Shown piece by piece: positions 1 through 6,864 of a DNA stretch of 12,633 nucleotides. Under the pieces are notes generated by a model. The model saw nothing but the letters and a program-made list of their open reading frames with translations, was not told the origin of the DNA and ran no database searches. Every line of letters starts with the position of its first letter. The stretch's first letter is position 1. Source of the DNA: Willaertia magna (taxonomy: Eukaryota; Heterolobosea; Eutetramitea; Acrasida; Naegleriidae). The translations under genes and the position numbers were made by a program. The DNA is taken from positions 1 to 12,633 of the forward strand of contig CADWAF010005142.1 in assembly GCA_902984215.1 (NCBI GenBank), written 5' to 3'.

Positions 1-199
1 TCGGCCACCTCCGCCTATAAAAGTATAATATTTAGTGTTATTTAATTGAACTAAAAAACAGATTTGTAGTTGGGCTGTATATAAAATTTGAAAGTAATTG
101 AGATTTTATTTTTTTTTAGGGGTTGCTCTTTCTTTGAAGATTGTTATAATAGGTCTATAAATTGCTAGCATATCACTTGCATCTAAATTATAAAGAAGC
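1..199. other. AT-rich flank, no gene seen
   Basis: This stretch has no convincing reading frame. It opens with a short GC-richer patch (positions 1-15) followed directly by a TATA-box-like TATAAAAG at 16-23, but no gene start follows on the plus strand before the 5S gene at 200. A second TATAAA at 189-194 ends only 6 bases before the 5S start, which is closer than a usual TATA position. A T-run lies around 106-117. The GC patch could be the tail of a feature outside the window. Confidence 0.4.
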
Positions 200-317
200 A
201 TCTACGGCCATACCACTGTGAAAGCACCTCATCCCGTCCGATTTGAGAAGTTAAGCACAGTAGGGCTACATTAGTACTGAGATGGGAGACTTCTCGGGAA
301 CCTGTAGTGCTGTAGAT
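200..317 (+). rRNA. 5S ribosomal RNA, copy 1
   Basis: This is a 118-nt 5S rRNA gene, the small RNA of the large ribosomal subunit, transcribed by RNA polymerase III. The ends pair as helix I: ATCTACGGC at 200-208 with GCTGTAGAT at 309-317, nine pairs with one G-U. Helix II (CTGTG with CACAG), helix III (CTCA with TGAG) and helix IV (CTGAGA with TCTCGG) can all be drawn. It carries the conserved GAAGTTAAGC segment (A-box part of the internal promoter) at 247-256, and the loop E pair AGTA (273-276) opposite GAA. A T-run follows at once. It stands alone rather than in a tandem array, and a second copy lies 10.7 kb away in the same orientation. This copy matches the general eukaryotic consensus at the positions where the two differ, so it is probably functional. 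Confidence 0.96.
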
Positions 318-321
318 TTTT
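317..321 (+). terminator. RNA polymerase III T-run terminator of 5S copy 1
   Basis: Five T residues in a row lie exactly at the 3' end of the folded 5S RNA, which is the standard RNA polymerase III stop. A backup run of six T follows about ten bases later. Confidence 0.85.
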
Positions 322-383
322 CATTTTTTCTTCATTTTGGTTTGGAAACAGCCAAATCGCCTCGTCAAAATTTAAACTAAAAA

Positions 384-581
384 ATGGAAAATAAAGATAT
401 TTTAGAAAGAAAGAAAAAGTTCAGAAAAGAAAATAGTTTTTGTTGTTGTGGATGTAGATTAAGAACAATATTAGATTTATCTTTTCTTAGTATTTTATTT
501 ACTGTTCTTTACACCTTACTAGATCCTAATCTTATTTTATTTAAAATGTATCTAGAAAAATCTATCGGATTAAGGCTCTAA
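384..581 (+). CDS. Small Cys-rich putative membrane protein (65 aa), function unknown
   Basis: This is a 65-residue frame with an ATG in an A-rich context. The 13 bases AAACTAAAAAATG at 374-386 are identical to the start context of the neighbouring 666-aa gene, which favours a real start. The protein has a lysine/arginine-rich N-terminus (residues 1-16), a cysteine cluster CCCGC at about 20-24 followed by RLRT, then a hydrophobic stretch at about 28-46 that could be one membrane helix. A Cys cluster plus R-x-R-T next to a first helix resembles the N-terminus of LAPTM/Mtp-type small multi-span proteins, but the later helices are missing. It may be a truncated relative, a first exon, or a stand-alone micro-protein. 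No clear AATAAA follows. It starts 67 bases after the 5S gene and converges on the gene at 669-2669. A chance frame cannot be excluded. Confidence 0.42.
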   Translation: MENKDILERKKKFRKENSFCCCGCRLRTILDLSFLSILFTVLYTLLDPNLILFKMYLEKSIGLRL

Positions 582-651
582 TTGTTGTATTTTCTCAAAA
601 AACACAATAATATACTTAGGGATTTCTTAGTCTGAATGCATTTGAATCATA

Positions 652-687
652 TTTTCATTATTATTGCCTTAATCATAATAATGAAAA
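652..687. repeat. Perfect 13-bp inverted repeat around a stop codon
   Basis: TTTTCATTATTAT at 652-664 is the exact reverse complement of ATAATAATGAAAA at 675-687, with a 10-base loop between. The stop codon of the minus-strand 666-aa gene (complement at 669-671) falls in the loop. In the mRNA this would form an AU-rich hairpin straddling the end of the coding region. AT-rich sequence makes chance repeats more likely, but 13 perfect pairs with a short loop is notable. Confidence 0.8.
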
Positions 688-2669
688 CAATCTGTAATAA
701 TATCTGAACTTGGTGTTGACTTTCCAGCAGGTCTTATATAATTTAAATAGTGAACAGGAAGATTTTTATAATTCTTTGGATCTAAATCTGAATAATCTTT
801 AGGTTGAAATCTTTTATATTCTAAACCCTTTAAATCACTTACTAGAGGACCCTCCAGCACTTTCTGTACATTATTGTTATTTGTATAATTTGGCACAGTA
901 CCATTACTATAATAAATTGAATTGTTATTACCACCACTACCAGGCGTTTGAGGACCAACAACAAACCCTCCTCTTCTATTGTTAGTATTATTATTCATTT
1001 CATAATCTAGTGGGGAATAAGCACCACCATTGTTATTTCTTTGATTATCATTCATTCTATTATCTTCTTCTGCCTCATTGTTATTTTCACTAATTACTAC
1101 ACTTAAGGCTTTTCTTCCACCTTTCTTTAATGGAGAAACACTGTGATCTTGTCTATTAGCCTTATCATTCTCTCTAGATTTATGGTCATTATTATTTACA
1201 TTACCATCATTATTTTCTCCATCTGAATTTCCTCCATAAGAACCTCTATACTTTTTCTTTTGATCATTATAATGGTCAAATTTATCAAAAGTTTTCCAAT
1301 AATAAGATTTTGGTCTCCATTTCTTATAGTTTGGATCATCTTCCATAATTTCTTTCCACCCATCATAATTATGAGTTTTTTCTCTTCTTGCAACAATATC
1401 ACTAACAACTTGTTCGGCGTTTCTTGGATTTACATTATATGTTTTCATATAGTTTTTATCAGCAATTGGAGAAGTATTAACATAACCATAAGGGAAAAAA
1501 GGTGCTTTCTCTCCCTTAGGCATATAAGTAGTTAAATCTTTTTGATTTCTTATTAAATTATTTTGTTCTTCTTGTGCAATTCTGGAAGTTAAATCGTCTT
1601 GTTTTTCTATCATCTTTTGTTGAAGTTTTGAATCTCTTTGATAAATATTTTGCATAGTCTTACTATATAATTCAGCATATTGTTCTTGTTTTGTTTTCTT
1701 CTTTTCCTTATTTCCATCATCTTGATAAGCAGATTTATATTTTCTCTCCTGAGATTCGGTTAATTGAGGAATTTCAAACTTTGTCTCACGTTTTCCACTT
1801 GGTGTTTCAGGTCTACTATTCGTTCCCTTTTTCTTACTTTTTGATTTTTTAGAAGAAGAAGACTTGTCACTTTTTCTATCCTCCTCTTCTTCTTCCTCTT
1901 TTTCTGTATGTCCTTGAATTTGGGAAGAATAATTGGATGGAGATTGATATACTTCAGGATTGTAAGCGTTATTTCCTTGGTAAGGAACAAAAACTGGTTG
2001 TTGGTTTGAAACTGTATTACTGGCAGTCCCCTTCATTGTTTCACCATTAGTTTGAGACATTTGAGGGACACTTTGAATGTTATTTGCATTACAGGAACTA
2101 GAAGCACACATGAAAAAATTAAAAGAGTCTTTTTGTTCTGTTACCCAACGATCTTTCAGTGTAGGTTTTGATTCTTGATATATTTCAAAATTAACTTTCT
2201 TTCTATTAAATTTTTTGTTAGGAGTAAAAGCAATAAATGGTGTTCCTCCAGTTTCTTGTAAATACTTTTCATTATTTGTTATGCCTGAACTACTTTGACA
2301 AGGGTGGCTCATTATAGTTGTGTAATTATCAAACTTTTGATTTAACGATGTAGATTCACTATTTACATAAACATCTTGTTGATTACAGTTACATCCATTA
2401 GTTGTTTGTATATTATTTCCATTATTTATATTAATTTGTTGATTATTTCCATCCATACATTTAAATTGTGGCACATATAAAGTATTATATTGAGGTTGGC
2501 AATTCTTTTGAGGGATATAAACAATTGTAGGATGTTCAGGTGGTTGATATGTTCTATATCTTATATTTTCTTTAGTGTTTTGTGAAGCAACAACATAATC
2601 AAATCCAGGAACGTATGGTTCTTGTTGTTGTTGTTGAAGAGAAAAAGTTGTAGGCTGAGGAGTTTGCAT
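669..2669 (-). CDS. Unrecognised N/Q-rich, largely disordered protein (666 aa)
   Basis: This is a long single-exon frame with an A-rich leader and ATG at 2669. I do not recognise a family. In order it shows a poly-Q run (residues 12-16); a Pro/Tyr/Gln-rich region to about 70; an N/Q-rich stretch with scattered cysteines (71-105); a region to about 255; an acidic run of glutamates (257-263); and a Ser/Lys-rich block (264-281) that could be a nuclear localisation signal. A charged Q/E/K-rich segment (about 303-375) probably forms helix or coiled coil. A more ordered aromatic patch (385-475, rich in Y/W/F/P) follows, then N/G-rich linkers (476-600) and a conserved-looking tail (610-666) rich in Tyr, Pro and Asp. 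SPLK at 512-515 fits a CDK phosphorylation site. No membrane segment or signal peptide is seen. The folded parts most likely to find homologues are 385-475 and 610-666. The gene is divergent from the TspO-like gene. Confidence 0.85.
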   Translation of the reverse strand: MQTPQPTTFSLQQQQQEPYVPGFDYVVASQNTKENIRYRTYQPPEHPTIVYIPQKNCQPQYNTLYVPQFKCMDGNNQQININNGNNIQTTNGCNCNQQDVYVNSESTSLNQKFDNYTTIMSHPCQSSSGITNNEKYLQETGGTPFIAFTPNKKFNRKKVNFEIYQESKPTLKDRWVTEQKDSFNFFMCASSSCNANNIQSVPQMSQTNGETMKGTASNTVSNQQPVFVPYQGNNAYNPEVYQSPSNYSSQIQGHTEKEEEEEEDRKSDKSSSSKKSKSKKKGTNSRPETPSGKRETKFEIPQLTESQERKYKSAYQDDGNKEKKKTKQEQYAELYSKTMQNIYQRDSKLQQKMIEKQDDLTSRIAQEEQNNLIRNQKDLTTYMPKGEKAPFFPYGYVNTSPIADKNYMKTYNVNPRNAEQVVSDIVARREKTHNYDGWKEIMEDDPNYKKWRPKSYYWKTFDKFDHYNDQKKKYRGSYGGNSDGENNDGNVNNNDHKSRENDKANRQDHSVSPLKKGGRKALSVVISENNNEAEEDNRMNDNQRNNNGGAYSPLDYEMNNNTNNRRGGFVVGPQTPGSGGNNNSIYYSNGTVPNYTNNNNVQKVLEGPLVSDLKGLEYKRFQPKDYSDLDPKNYKNLPVHYLNYIRPAGKSTPSSDIITDCFHYYD

Positions 2670-3230
2670 TTTTTAGTTTGAAATTAAGCTTCCCATGGGA
2701 CCGTAAATTTTTTTTGGCGCCAGTTTTTTTTTACTGTTTGTGTTAAATCCCAGTTGATGTAAAATAATAATAAATTTAAAATAATTATTAATTAATTGAA
2801 AATTTTAAATTATTATATAATAATAAATAAAACTAATTCTTTGCGACAGCGAGTAAAAGTGGTTGGTAACCATCTTCCAAAAACTAACTCTACTTCCATT
2901 CCGAGGTTATTATTAACTTAAACACTCAGTCATAATTGTTTCTTCTTTTTAAAAAACCAATCTTGTCTTTACATTTGATATTCACAAAAAGTCCATTACT
3001 GTAACTGCTACTTTTCAAACGTTATTTTACTATCCATCATCATCTGTACCCAAAGTGGTATTACAACACAAAACCATTCATTGAGAATGACGTGGAAGCA
3101 AAAAACAAGCCTTCTCTGGTCACAAAAACCCAAACACCAAGGTGAGGTCACTCGCTTTTTAAATAAAAAAAATAAAGAAAATTATTTGTAAAAAAAAAAC
3201 AGAAATTTTAAAAAAAAAAAATAAACAAGA
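2670..3230. other. Divergent intergenic region (561 bp), putative bidirectional promoter
   Basis: This region separates the divergent 666-aa and TspO-like genes, so it should hold both promoters. It has two GC palindromes near the minus gene (2691-2700 and 2715-2722), an extremely AT-rich block at about 2761-2830, a more mixed block at 2840-3160 that includes TGACGTGG near 3089 and two GGTCAC copies near 3119 and 3146, and then A-tracts at about 3165-3225 leading to the TspO ATG. No RNA gene or frame was recognised. Confidence 0.6.
2713..2722 (-). promoter_or_regulatory. E2F-like palindromic site upstream of the 666-aa gene
   Basis: TTTGGCGC at 2713-2720 matches the E2F/DP consensus TTTSSCGC and lies within the perfect 8-bp palindrome TGGCGCCA (2715-2722), about 45-53 bases upstream of the ATG at 2669. 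A second perfect palindrome, TCCCATGGGA, lies at 2691-2700. Both are GC-rich islands in AT-rich surroundings. Function is inferred only from the consensus match. Confidence 0.35.
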
Positions 3231-3977
3231 ATGGCAGACGAAGAAATATTAAACACTTTTGATCCAGCAATTCCTGAAGATTTACTTCCACAACCTGAAG
3301 TTTCATGGGAATATCTTTTTCAACCAGATCAATGGTATATAACTCCAGAAGTTATTTCAGAAAATTTCCTTCCATTAGTTTTAAGTTTTGCTGCAGTAAT
3401 TATTGCAGGTTTAATCTTTTTATTTGCAAGAAATAAAGGAATTGAAAGTAAATGGTATAAAGATTTACAAAAAGGAAAAAATAGTTTATTAAATGATAAC
3501 AATGCAGTTAAAATTTGGTTAGTTTTATATATTCCATTAGCAATTGCTTCATGGTTAGTTTATATTCATGGTGGACAAACTTGGAATAGAGCATTAACTG
3601 TTTATTCATTACATTTAATTGTAAATGTATTATTTGCAGTATCTTATTGGTGGGTTCAAGATTTAAGTTTAGGTTTATTAAATTTAATTACTTTAATTGG
3701 TGTAGCAATGTTTACTTCAAGTCAATTTAATAGTGTTTTAAAGTTTGCTTCTTATATTAACACTCCATATATGATTTGGTTATTAATTTATACTGTTTAT
3801 TTTGGTTATATTTGGTATTTAAATGAAGGTAAACAATTATTAGAAGAAGCTAAATTAGCAAGAGGTGGTTCTAATAATAATAAAACTGTAAAGAAAAAGA
3901 AGGCTGGTATTCCAAGTGATGTTAAGAAGAAATTACAATTACAAGTTCAAGAACAAAAGAATGTTAAAGTAGAGTAA
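3231..3977 (+). CDS. TspO/MBR-family (translocator protein-like) membrane protein
   Basis: This 248-aa protein has five predicted membrane helices at about residues 46-66, 95-113, 119-141, 145-163 and 176-196, the TspO/peripheral benzodiazepine receptor layout. Family members bind porphyrins, sterols and related ligands and sit in the mitochondrial outer membrane or other membranes. Family-like features are KWYKDL before helix 2, the W-x-x-LY-x-x-x-x-IASWLV segment (96-110), the asparagine at 132 with a following YWW (139-141), and PYMIW...IWYLNEG near the end of helix 5 (179-200). Unlike typical 150-190-aa members it has an acidic N-terminal extension of about 40 residues and a Lys-rich, probably helical tail (residues 205-248). 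The Pro-rich loop after helix 1 is replaced by an Asn/Lys sequence. ATG follows an A-tract leader, and AATAAA lies 67 bases after the stop. Family call is fairly firm; the ligand is unknown. Confidence 0.82.
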   Translation: MADEEILNTFDPAIPEDLLPQPEVSWEYLFQPDQWYITPEVISENFLPLVLSFAAVIIAGLIFLFARNKGIESKWYKDLQKGKNSLLNDNNAVKIWLVLYIPLAIASWLVYIHGGQTWNRALTVYSLHLIVNVLFAVSYWWVQDLSLGLLNLITLIGVAMFTSSQFNSVLKFASYINTPYMIWLLIYTVYFGYIWYLNEGKQLLEEAKLARGGSNNNKTVKKKKAGIPSDVKKKLQLQVQEQKNVKVE

Positions 3978-4043
3978 ATTTATTTTATTCTATTTGTTGT
4001 TTATATTTGTCTATTTAGTTAGATATTATTATTGTACTTTTTA

Positions 4044-4049
4044 AATAAA
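4044..4049 (+). terminator. AATAAA poly(A) signal of the TspO-like gene
   Basis: Canonical AATAAA 67 bases after the TAA stop, preceded by a T-rich stretch. It is the first such hexamer downstream on this strand. Confidence 0.55.
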
Positions 4050-4077
4050 AATATATTAATTTTAACATTCCGATTTG

Positions 4078-4097
4078 TTTCAATCAATTCATTGAAA
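4078..4097. repeat. Short inverted repeat
   Basis: TTTCAAT at 4078-4084 pairs perfectly with ATTGAAA at 4091-4097 across a 6-base loop. It lies about 30 bases after the TspO-like poly(A) signal. Confidence 0.6.
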
Positions 4098-4110
4098 TAA
4101 ATGCCTTAAT

Positions 4111-4137
4111 TTCACACGATCTGATCTCGTGTGTGAA
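4111..4137. repeat. Short inverted repeat
   Basis: CACACGA at 4113-4119 pairs with TCGTGTG at 4127-4133. With a 2-base bulge the stem extends to nine pairs (TTCACACGA against TCGTGTG..AA). It sits next to the hairpin at 4078-4097. Confidence 0.6.
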
Positions 4138-4226
4138 TGTCAATCCACCTGTCTGTCTATTCTGTCTATCCATTCATGCAGGTGATAGAAATAAGTACAC
4201 ACAATTCATTGGCAAAAACAATCCGA

Positions 4227-4324
4227 GAACTCTTTGTTCATGCTGACCCTTTGACATTATACAAATGATAGAGATTACAATTTCTTTAGGTTCATGTTGA
4301 AATTGTTGCTTTACTAAAGAGTTC
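4227..4324. repeat. Spaced 9-bp inverted repeat upstream of NAE1
   Basis: GAACTCTTT at 4227-4235 is the exact reverse complement of AAAGAGTTC at 4316-4324, about 100-200 bases upstream of the NAE1 ATG. It could be a pair of factor-binding half sites or chance. Confidence 0.45.
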
Positions 4325-4425
4325 AATAGGCTTCATTCAAGGCTTGCTTGATTGAAATATAAAAAAATTTTTTAAAAAAAAATTGATCTCATTATTATCA
4401 AAAAAAAAATAAAACGATTTAAAAA

Positions 4426-6051
4426 ATGGCCTACATGTTATCACCTGTTTCACCAGCAGTAAATGAATTCCCAGATGAATCCAAATGGGTTGAAAAATTA
4501 GATCGTCAATTACGTTTATGGGGTATTCACGGACAAGATCGTATTAATAATGCAAATGTTTGTTTATTAAATGCAACTTCAGTAGGCTGTGAAACTTTAA
4601 AAAACATTGTCTTACCAGGCTTTAAAAACTTTTCCGTAGTAGATGGTAATAAAGTTACAGCAAGAGATTTAGGTAGAAATTTCTATTTAAGAAAAACAGA
4701 TTTAGGTAGAAATAGAGCTGAAGCAGTATCAGAAGTATTACAAGAACTTAACCCTGATGTTAAAGGAGCTTTCCTTGCAGAAGATCCTTTAGTTGTATTT
4801 GAAAAATCACCAGAATTCTTTAATCAATTTAATTTTATTATTGCTAGCCAAATGCCAATCTATCAAGTTGAAAAATTAGCTAAATTTTGTTATGAAAAGG
4901 ATAAAACATTAGTTTTAGTTAGATCTTATGGTATGATTGGTTATATTCGTATAATAAAAAAGACTCATACTATTATTGAAGCAAAATTAGATCAACAAGT
5001 TGATGATTTACGTTTAACTAAACCTTGGGCTGAATTATTAAAGTTTATTGATCTACAAGATTTAGAAAGTATGAAGAATGAATCTGTAGCTCATACTGCT
5101 TATCCAATCTTGTTAGTTAAAACTTTACAGAATTGGAAGGCTACTCATGAAAATAAATTACCTCAAACAAGGCTAGAAAGAGAAGAATTTATTGAAAGTA
5201 TTAAGAAATTACATAAATCTTGGAGTGTTTTTACTAATTTTGAAGAAGCTATTGATAAAGCTCATTATTGTTATAATGAACCAGCTATTCCTGATGAAGT
5301 TTTAAAGGTTTTGAATGATGATTTATGTTGTAATTTAACTAGTCATGTAGATGATTTTTGGTTAATTGCAGCTGCAGTTAAGAAGTTTGTTGAGAATGAA
5401 GGACAAGGCTTGTTACCTTTACAAGGAAGGGTACCTGATATGCATTCCGATACAGAACGTTATGTTACATTACAAACTTTATATAAGAAGAAGGCTAGAG
5501 CTGATATGGAAGTTGTTAAGAAGTATTTACATGAGATTTTAGAGAAATTAGGTAGAGATGAAGATTCTATTAGTGATATGGATATTAAAGAATTTTGTAA
5601 GAATTCTTATTATTTACGTGCATTCCACTTTAGATCATTAGAACAAGAGTTAAGTAATCCTAATAAGGAAGAGATTGCAAATAATATGTTTAATGAAATG
5701 TCTCCAATGCCTTTTTATATTACTTTACGTGCAAGTGATAGATTCCATCAAAAACATGGAAGATATCCAGGTGTTGAAGATGAAACTGTTGAAGCTGATA
5801 ATGTTGAATTAAAGAATATTGTAAATGATTTATTACAAGAATTTGGTATTACTGAATCTGTATTTGAAATGGATAAATATATTAATGAAACTGTTAGATA
5901 TGGTGCTTGTGAGATACATAATGTTTCTTCATTATTAGGTGGTGTTGTAGGTCAAGAATTAATTAAGATGTGTACAAAGCAACGTATTCCTTTAAATAAT
6001 ACTTGGGTTTTCTCTGGTATTACATCAGTTTCAACTGCATTTGATGCTTAA
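4426..6051 (+). CDS. NAE1: NEDD8-activating enzyme E1 regulatory subunit (NAE1/APP-BP1/ULA1)
   Basis: This is a 541-aa protein, close to the usual 530-540 for NAE1. It pairs with UBA3 to activate NEDD8 for cullin modification in nucleus and cytosol. It aligns along its whole length with the known family from memory: the start motif YDRQLRLWG appears here as LDRQLRLWG (25-33) followed by HGQ; LLNATSVGCE (47-56) replaces the family LINATATGTE; then NIVLPG, VVDGN, DLGRNF and LGRNRAEA in the Rossmann-like adenylation half. EGQGLLPLQGRVPDM lies in the helical middle region. DRFHQKHGRYPGV, RYGACE.H and LLGGVVGQE.IK close the second half. Like other NAE1 subunits it shows no catalytic cysteine motif of its own, since that belongs to UBA3. 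No intron is visible. Start is the first ATG after an A-rich leader; a second ATG at 4435 would lose only three residues. Codon use drifts strongly from 5' to 3'. Confidence 0.96.
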   Translation: MAYMLSPVSPAVNEFPDESKWVEKLDRQLRLWGIHGQDRINNANVCLLNATSVGCETLKNIVLPGFKNFSVVDGNKVTARDLGRNFYLRKTDLGRNRAEAVSEVLQELNPDVKGAFLAEDPLVVFEKSPEFFNQFNFIIASQMPIYQVEKLAKFCYEKDKTLVLVRSYGMIGYIRIIKKTHTIIEAKLDQQVDDLRLTKPWAELLKFIDLQDLESMKNESVAHTAYPILLVKTLQNWKATHENKLPQTRLEREEFIESIKKLHKSWSVFTNFEEAIDKAHYCYNEPAIPDEVLKVLNDDLCCNLTSHVDDFWLIAAAVKKFVENEGQGLLPLQGRVPDMHSDTERYVTLQTLYKKKARADMEVVKKYLHEILEKLGRDEDSISDMDIKEFCKNSYYLRAFHFRSLEQELSNPNKEEIANNMFNEMSPMPFYITLRASDRFHQKHGRYPGVEDETVEADNVELKNIVNDLLQEFGITESVFEMDKYINETVRYGACEIHNVSSLLGGVVGQELIKMCTKQRIPLNNTWVFSGITSVSTAFDA

Positions 6052-6072
6052 ATGTATTATTATTATTACTTG

Positions 6073-6078
6073 AATAAA
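6073..6078 (+). terminator. AATAAA poly(A) signal of NAE1
   Basis: AATAAA begins 22 bases after the NAE1 stop codon, followed by a T-rich segment. Confidence 0.55.
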
Positions 6079-6297
6079 TTGTATTTATTTAACAAAATAT
6101 TTGTAAACTGAGATCAAATTCCGCAACGTAATCAAGTTCACCAATGCAAATTGTGGTTTTACATAACAAATTTTAAAAGTTACGGAAATGTGTGATATTG
6201 GTCATGATGGTTTAGTGTGTTCATGATGATCTTTACTAGTTCAAAAGTGGTACCATTCAATTAAACACAGCAAAATAAATTTCAAGGAATTTTTAAT

Positions 6298-6303
6298 TTT
6301 ATT
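6298..6303 (-). terminator. AATAAA poly(A) signal of eS10
   Basis: TTTATT on the plus strand reads AATAAA on the minus strand, about 55 bases after the eS10 stop. Another match at 6357-6362 overlaps the stop codon itself and is less likely to be the functional one. Confidence 0.5.
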
Positions 6304-6357
6304 ATCGGAAAAACACTCTGGCGAGTAATCTACATTAAAAAAAGTATTTTAAATAAT

Positions 6358-6864
6358 TTATTGTTGTTGGAAACCTTTACCTCTTCCACCAGTTCTTGGC
6401 TTTTGTTCAGTTGGAGCAGTAGTGGTTTGTTTTTGTTCACCTTGTTCACCTGCAAATTGTGGTTTGAATTCAGATGGAGCAACATTCTTCTTATCACCTC
6501 CTCTATAGCCTTGTCTATCACCAGACTTTTGGAATGGACGTCTTTGTGGTCTTTCACCAAGGATTTTAATATTAGTCTTTCCTTGTTTATGAGTTGCTGG
6601 AACAATATTTGGTGGTAAATGTAAATATTCTCTTAAAAAGTTAACACCTGCATTTGTTAAGAACCAATAATGATGTCTCCATGCGTATTGTTCTTTAACT
6701 AATCCTCTAGTTGCGAAACCTTTTAATAATTTAACAACATATAAATTTTTAACTCCTTGGATGTTTGGGTGAGTCTTTAATCTTAAATCGTTCTTTGCAA
6801 CAAGGACTCCTTCCTTGAATAAATATTGCATAATAGCAAGTCTATCTTCTGTTGGGATGTACAT
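6358..6864 (-). CDS. RPS10: 40S ribosomal protein eS10 (RPS10)
   Basis: This 168-aa protein has the size of eukaryotic eS10 (about 165), a small-subunit protein of the 40S head near the mRNA entry side. The winged-helix plectin/S10 domain fills residues 1-95 and is easy to recognise: MYIP..RLAI..YLFKEGVLVAKND, LYVVKLLKGFATRGLVKEQYAWRHHYW, FLTNAGVNFLREYLHLPPNIVPAT. The tail (96-168) is basic and rich in Gly, Arg, Gln and Lys, ending in a G-R-G-K-G segment and three Gln, typical of the disordered eS10 tail. The start is the ATG at 6864, the family's normal N-terminus. It lies upstream of nothing cotranscribed: the tandem minus-strand neighbour Sec24 ends 312 bases before it and NAE1 converges on it. 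Confidence 0.97.
   Translation of the reverse strand: MYIPTEDRLAIMQYLFKEGVLVAKNDLRLKTHPNIQGVKNLYVVKLLKGFATRGLVKEQYAWRHHYWFLTNAGVNFLREYLHLPPNIVPATHKQGKTNIKILGERPQRRPFQKSGDRQGYRGGDKKNVAPSEFKPQFAGEQGEQKQTTTAPTEQKPRTGGRGKGFQQQ

Larger units (their letters stand above)
3978..4425. other. Intergenic region between the TspO-like gene and NAE1
   Basis: These 448 bases hold the TspO-like 3' UTR with its poly(A) signal and the presumed NAE1 promoter. They are rich in short inverted repeats (4078-4097, 4111-4137, CACCTG/CAGGTG at 4146-4184, GAACTCTTT/AAAGAGTTC at 4227-4324) and end in A-tracts before the NAE1 ATG. No frame or RNA gene was recognised. Confidence 0.6.
6052..6357. other. Convergent intergenic region between NAE1 and eS10
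   Basis: These 306 bases hold the two facing 3' UTRs. They contain AATAAA on the plus strand at 6073-6078 and 6274-6279, and its complement for the minus strand at 6298-6303. A direct repeat of CATGATG occurs near 6203 and 6223. No coding or RNA gene was recognised. Confidence 0.6.

Noticed and set aside
1260..1535. 91-codon plus-strand frame inside the 666-aa gene
   Set aside because: Antisense shadow of the longer frame; composition is Ile/Phe/Ser-rich as expected from the complement of Asn/Lys codons.
6195..6250. Possible C/D-box snoRNA (ATGATGA near 6224)
   Set aside because: A C-box-like sequence is present, but no D box (CTGA) lies at a suitable distance downstream and no terminal stem flanks it.
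6239..6256. tRNA B-box-like GTTCAAAAG
   Set aside because: Does not fit GGTTCRANNCC and no cloverleaf can be drawn around it. No tRNA was found elsewhere in the window.
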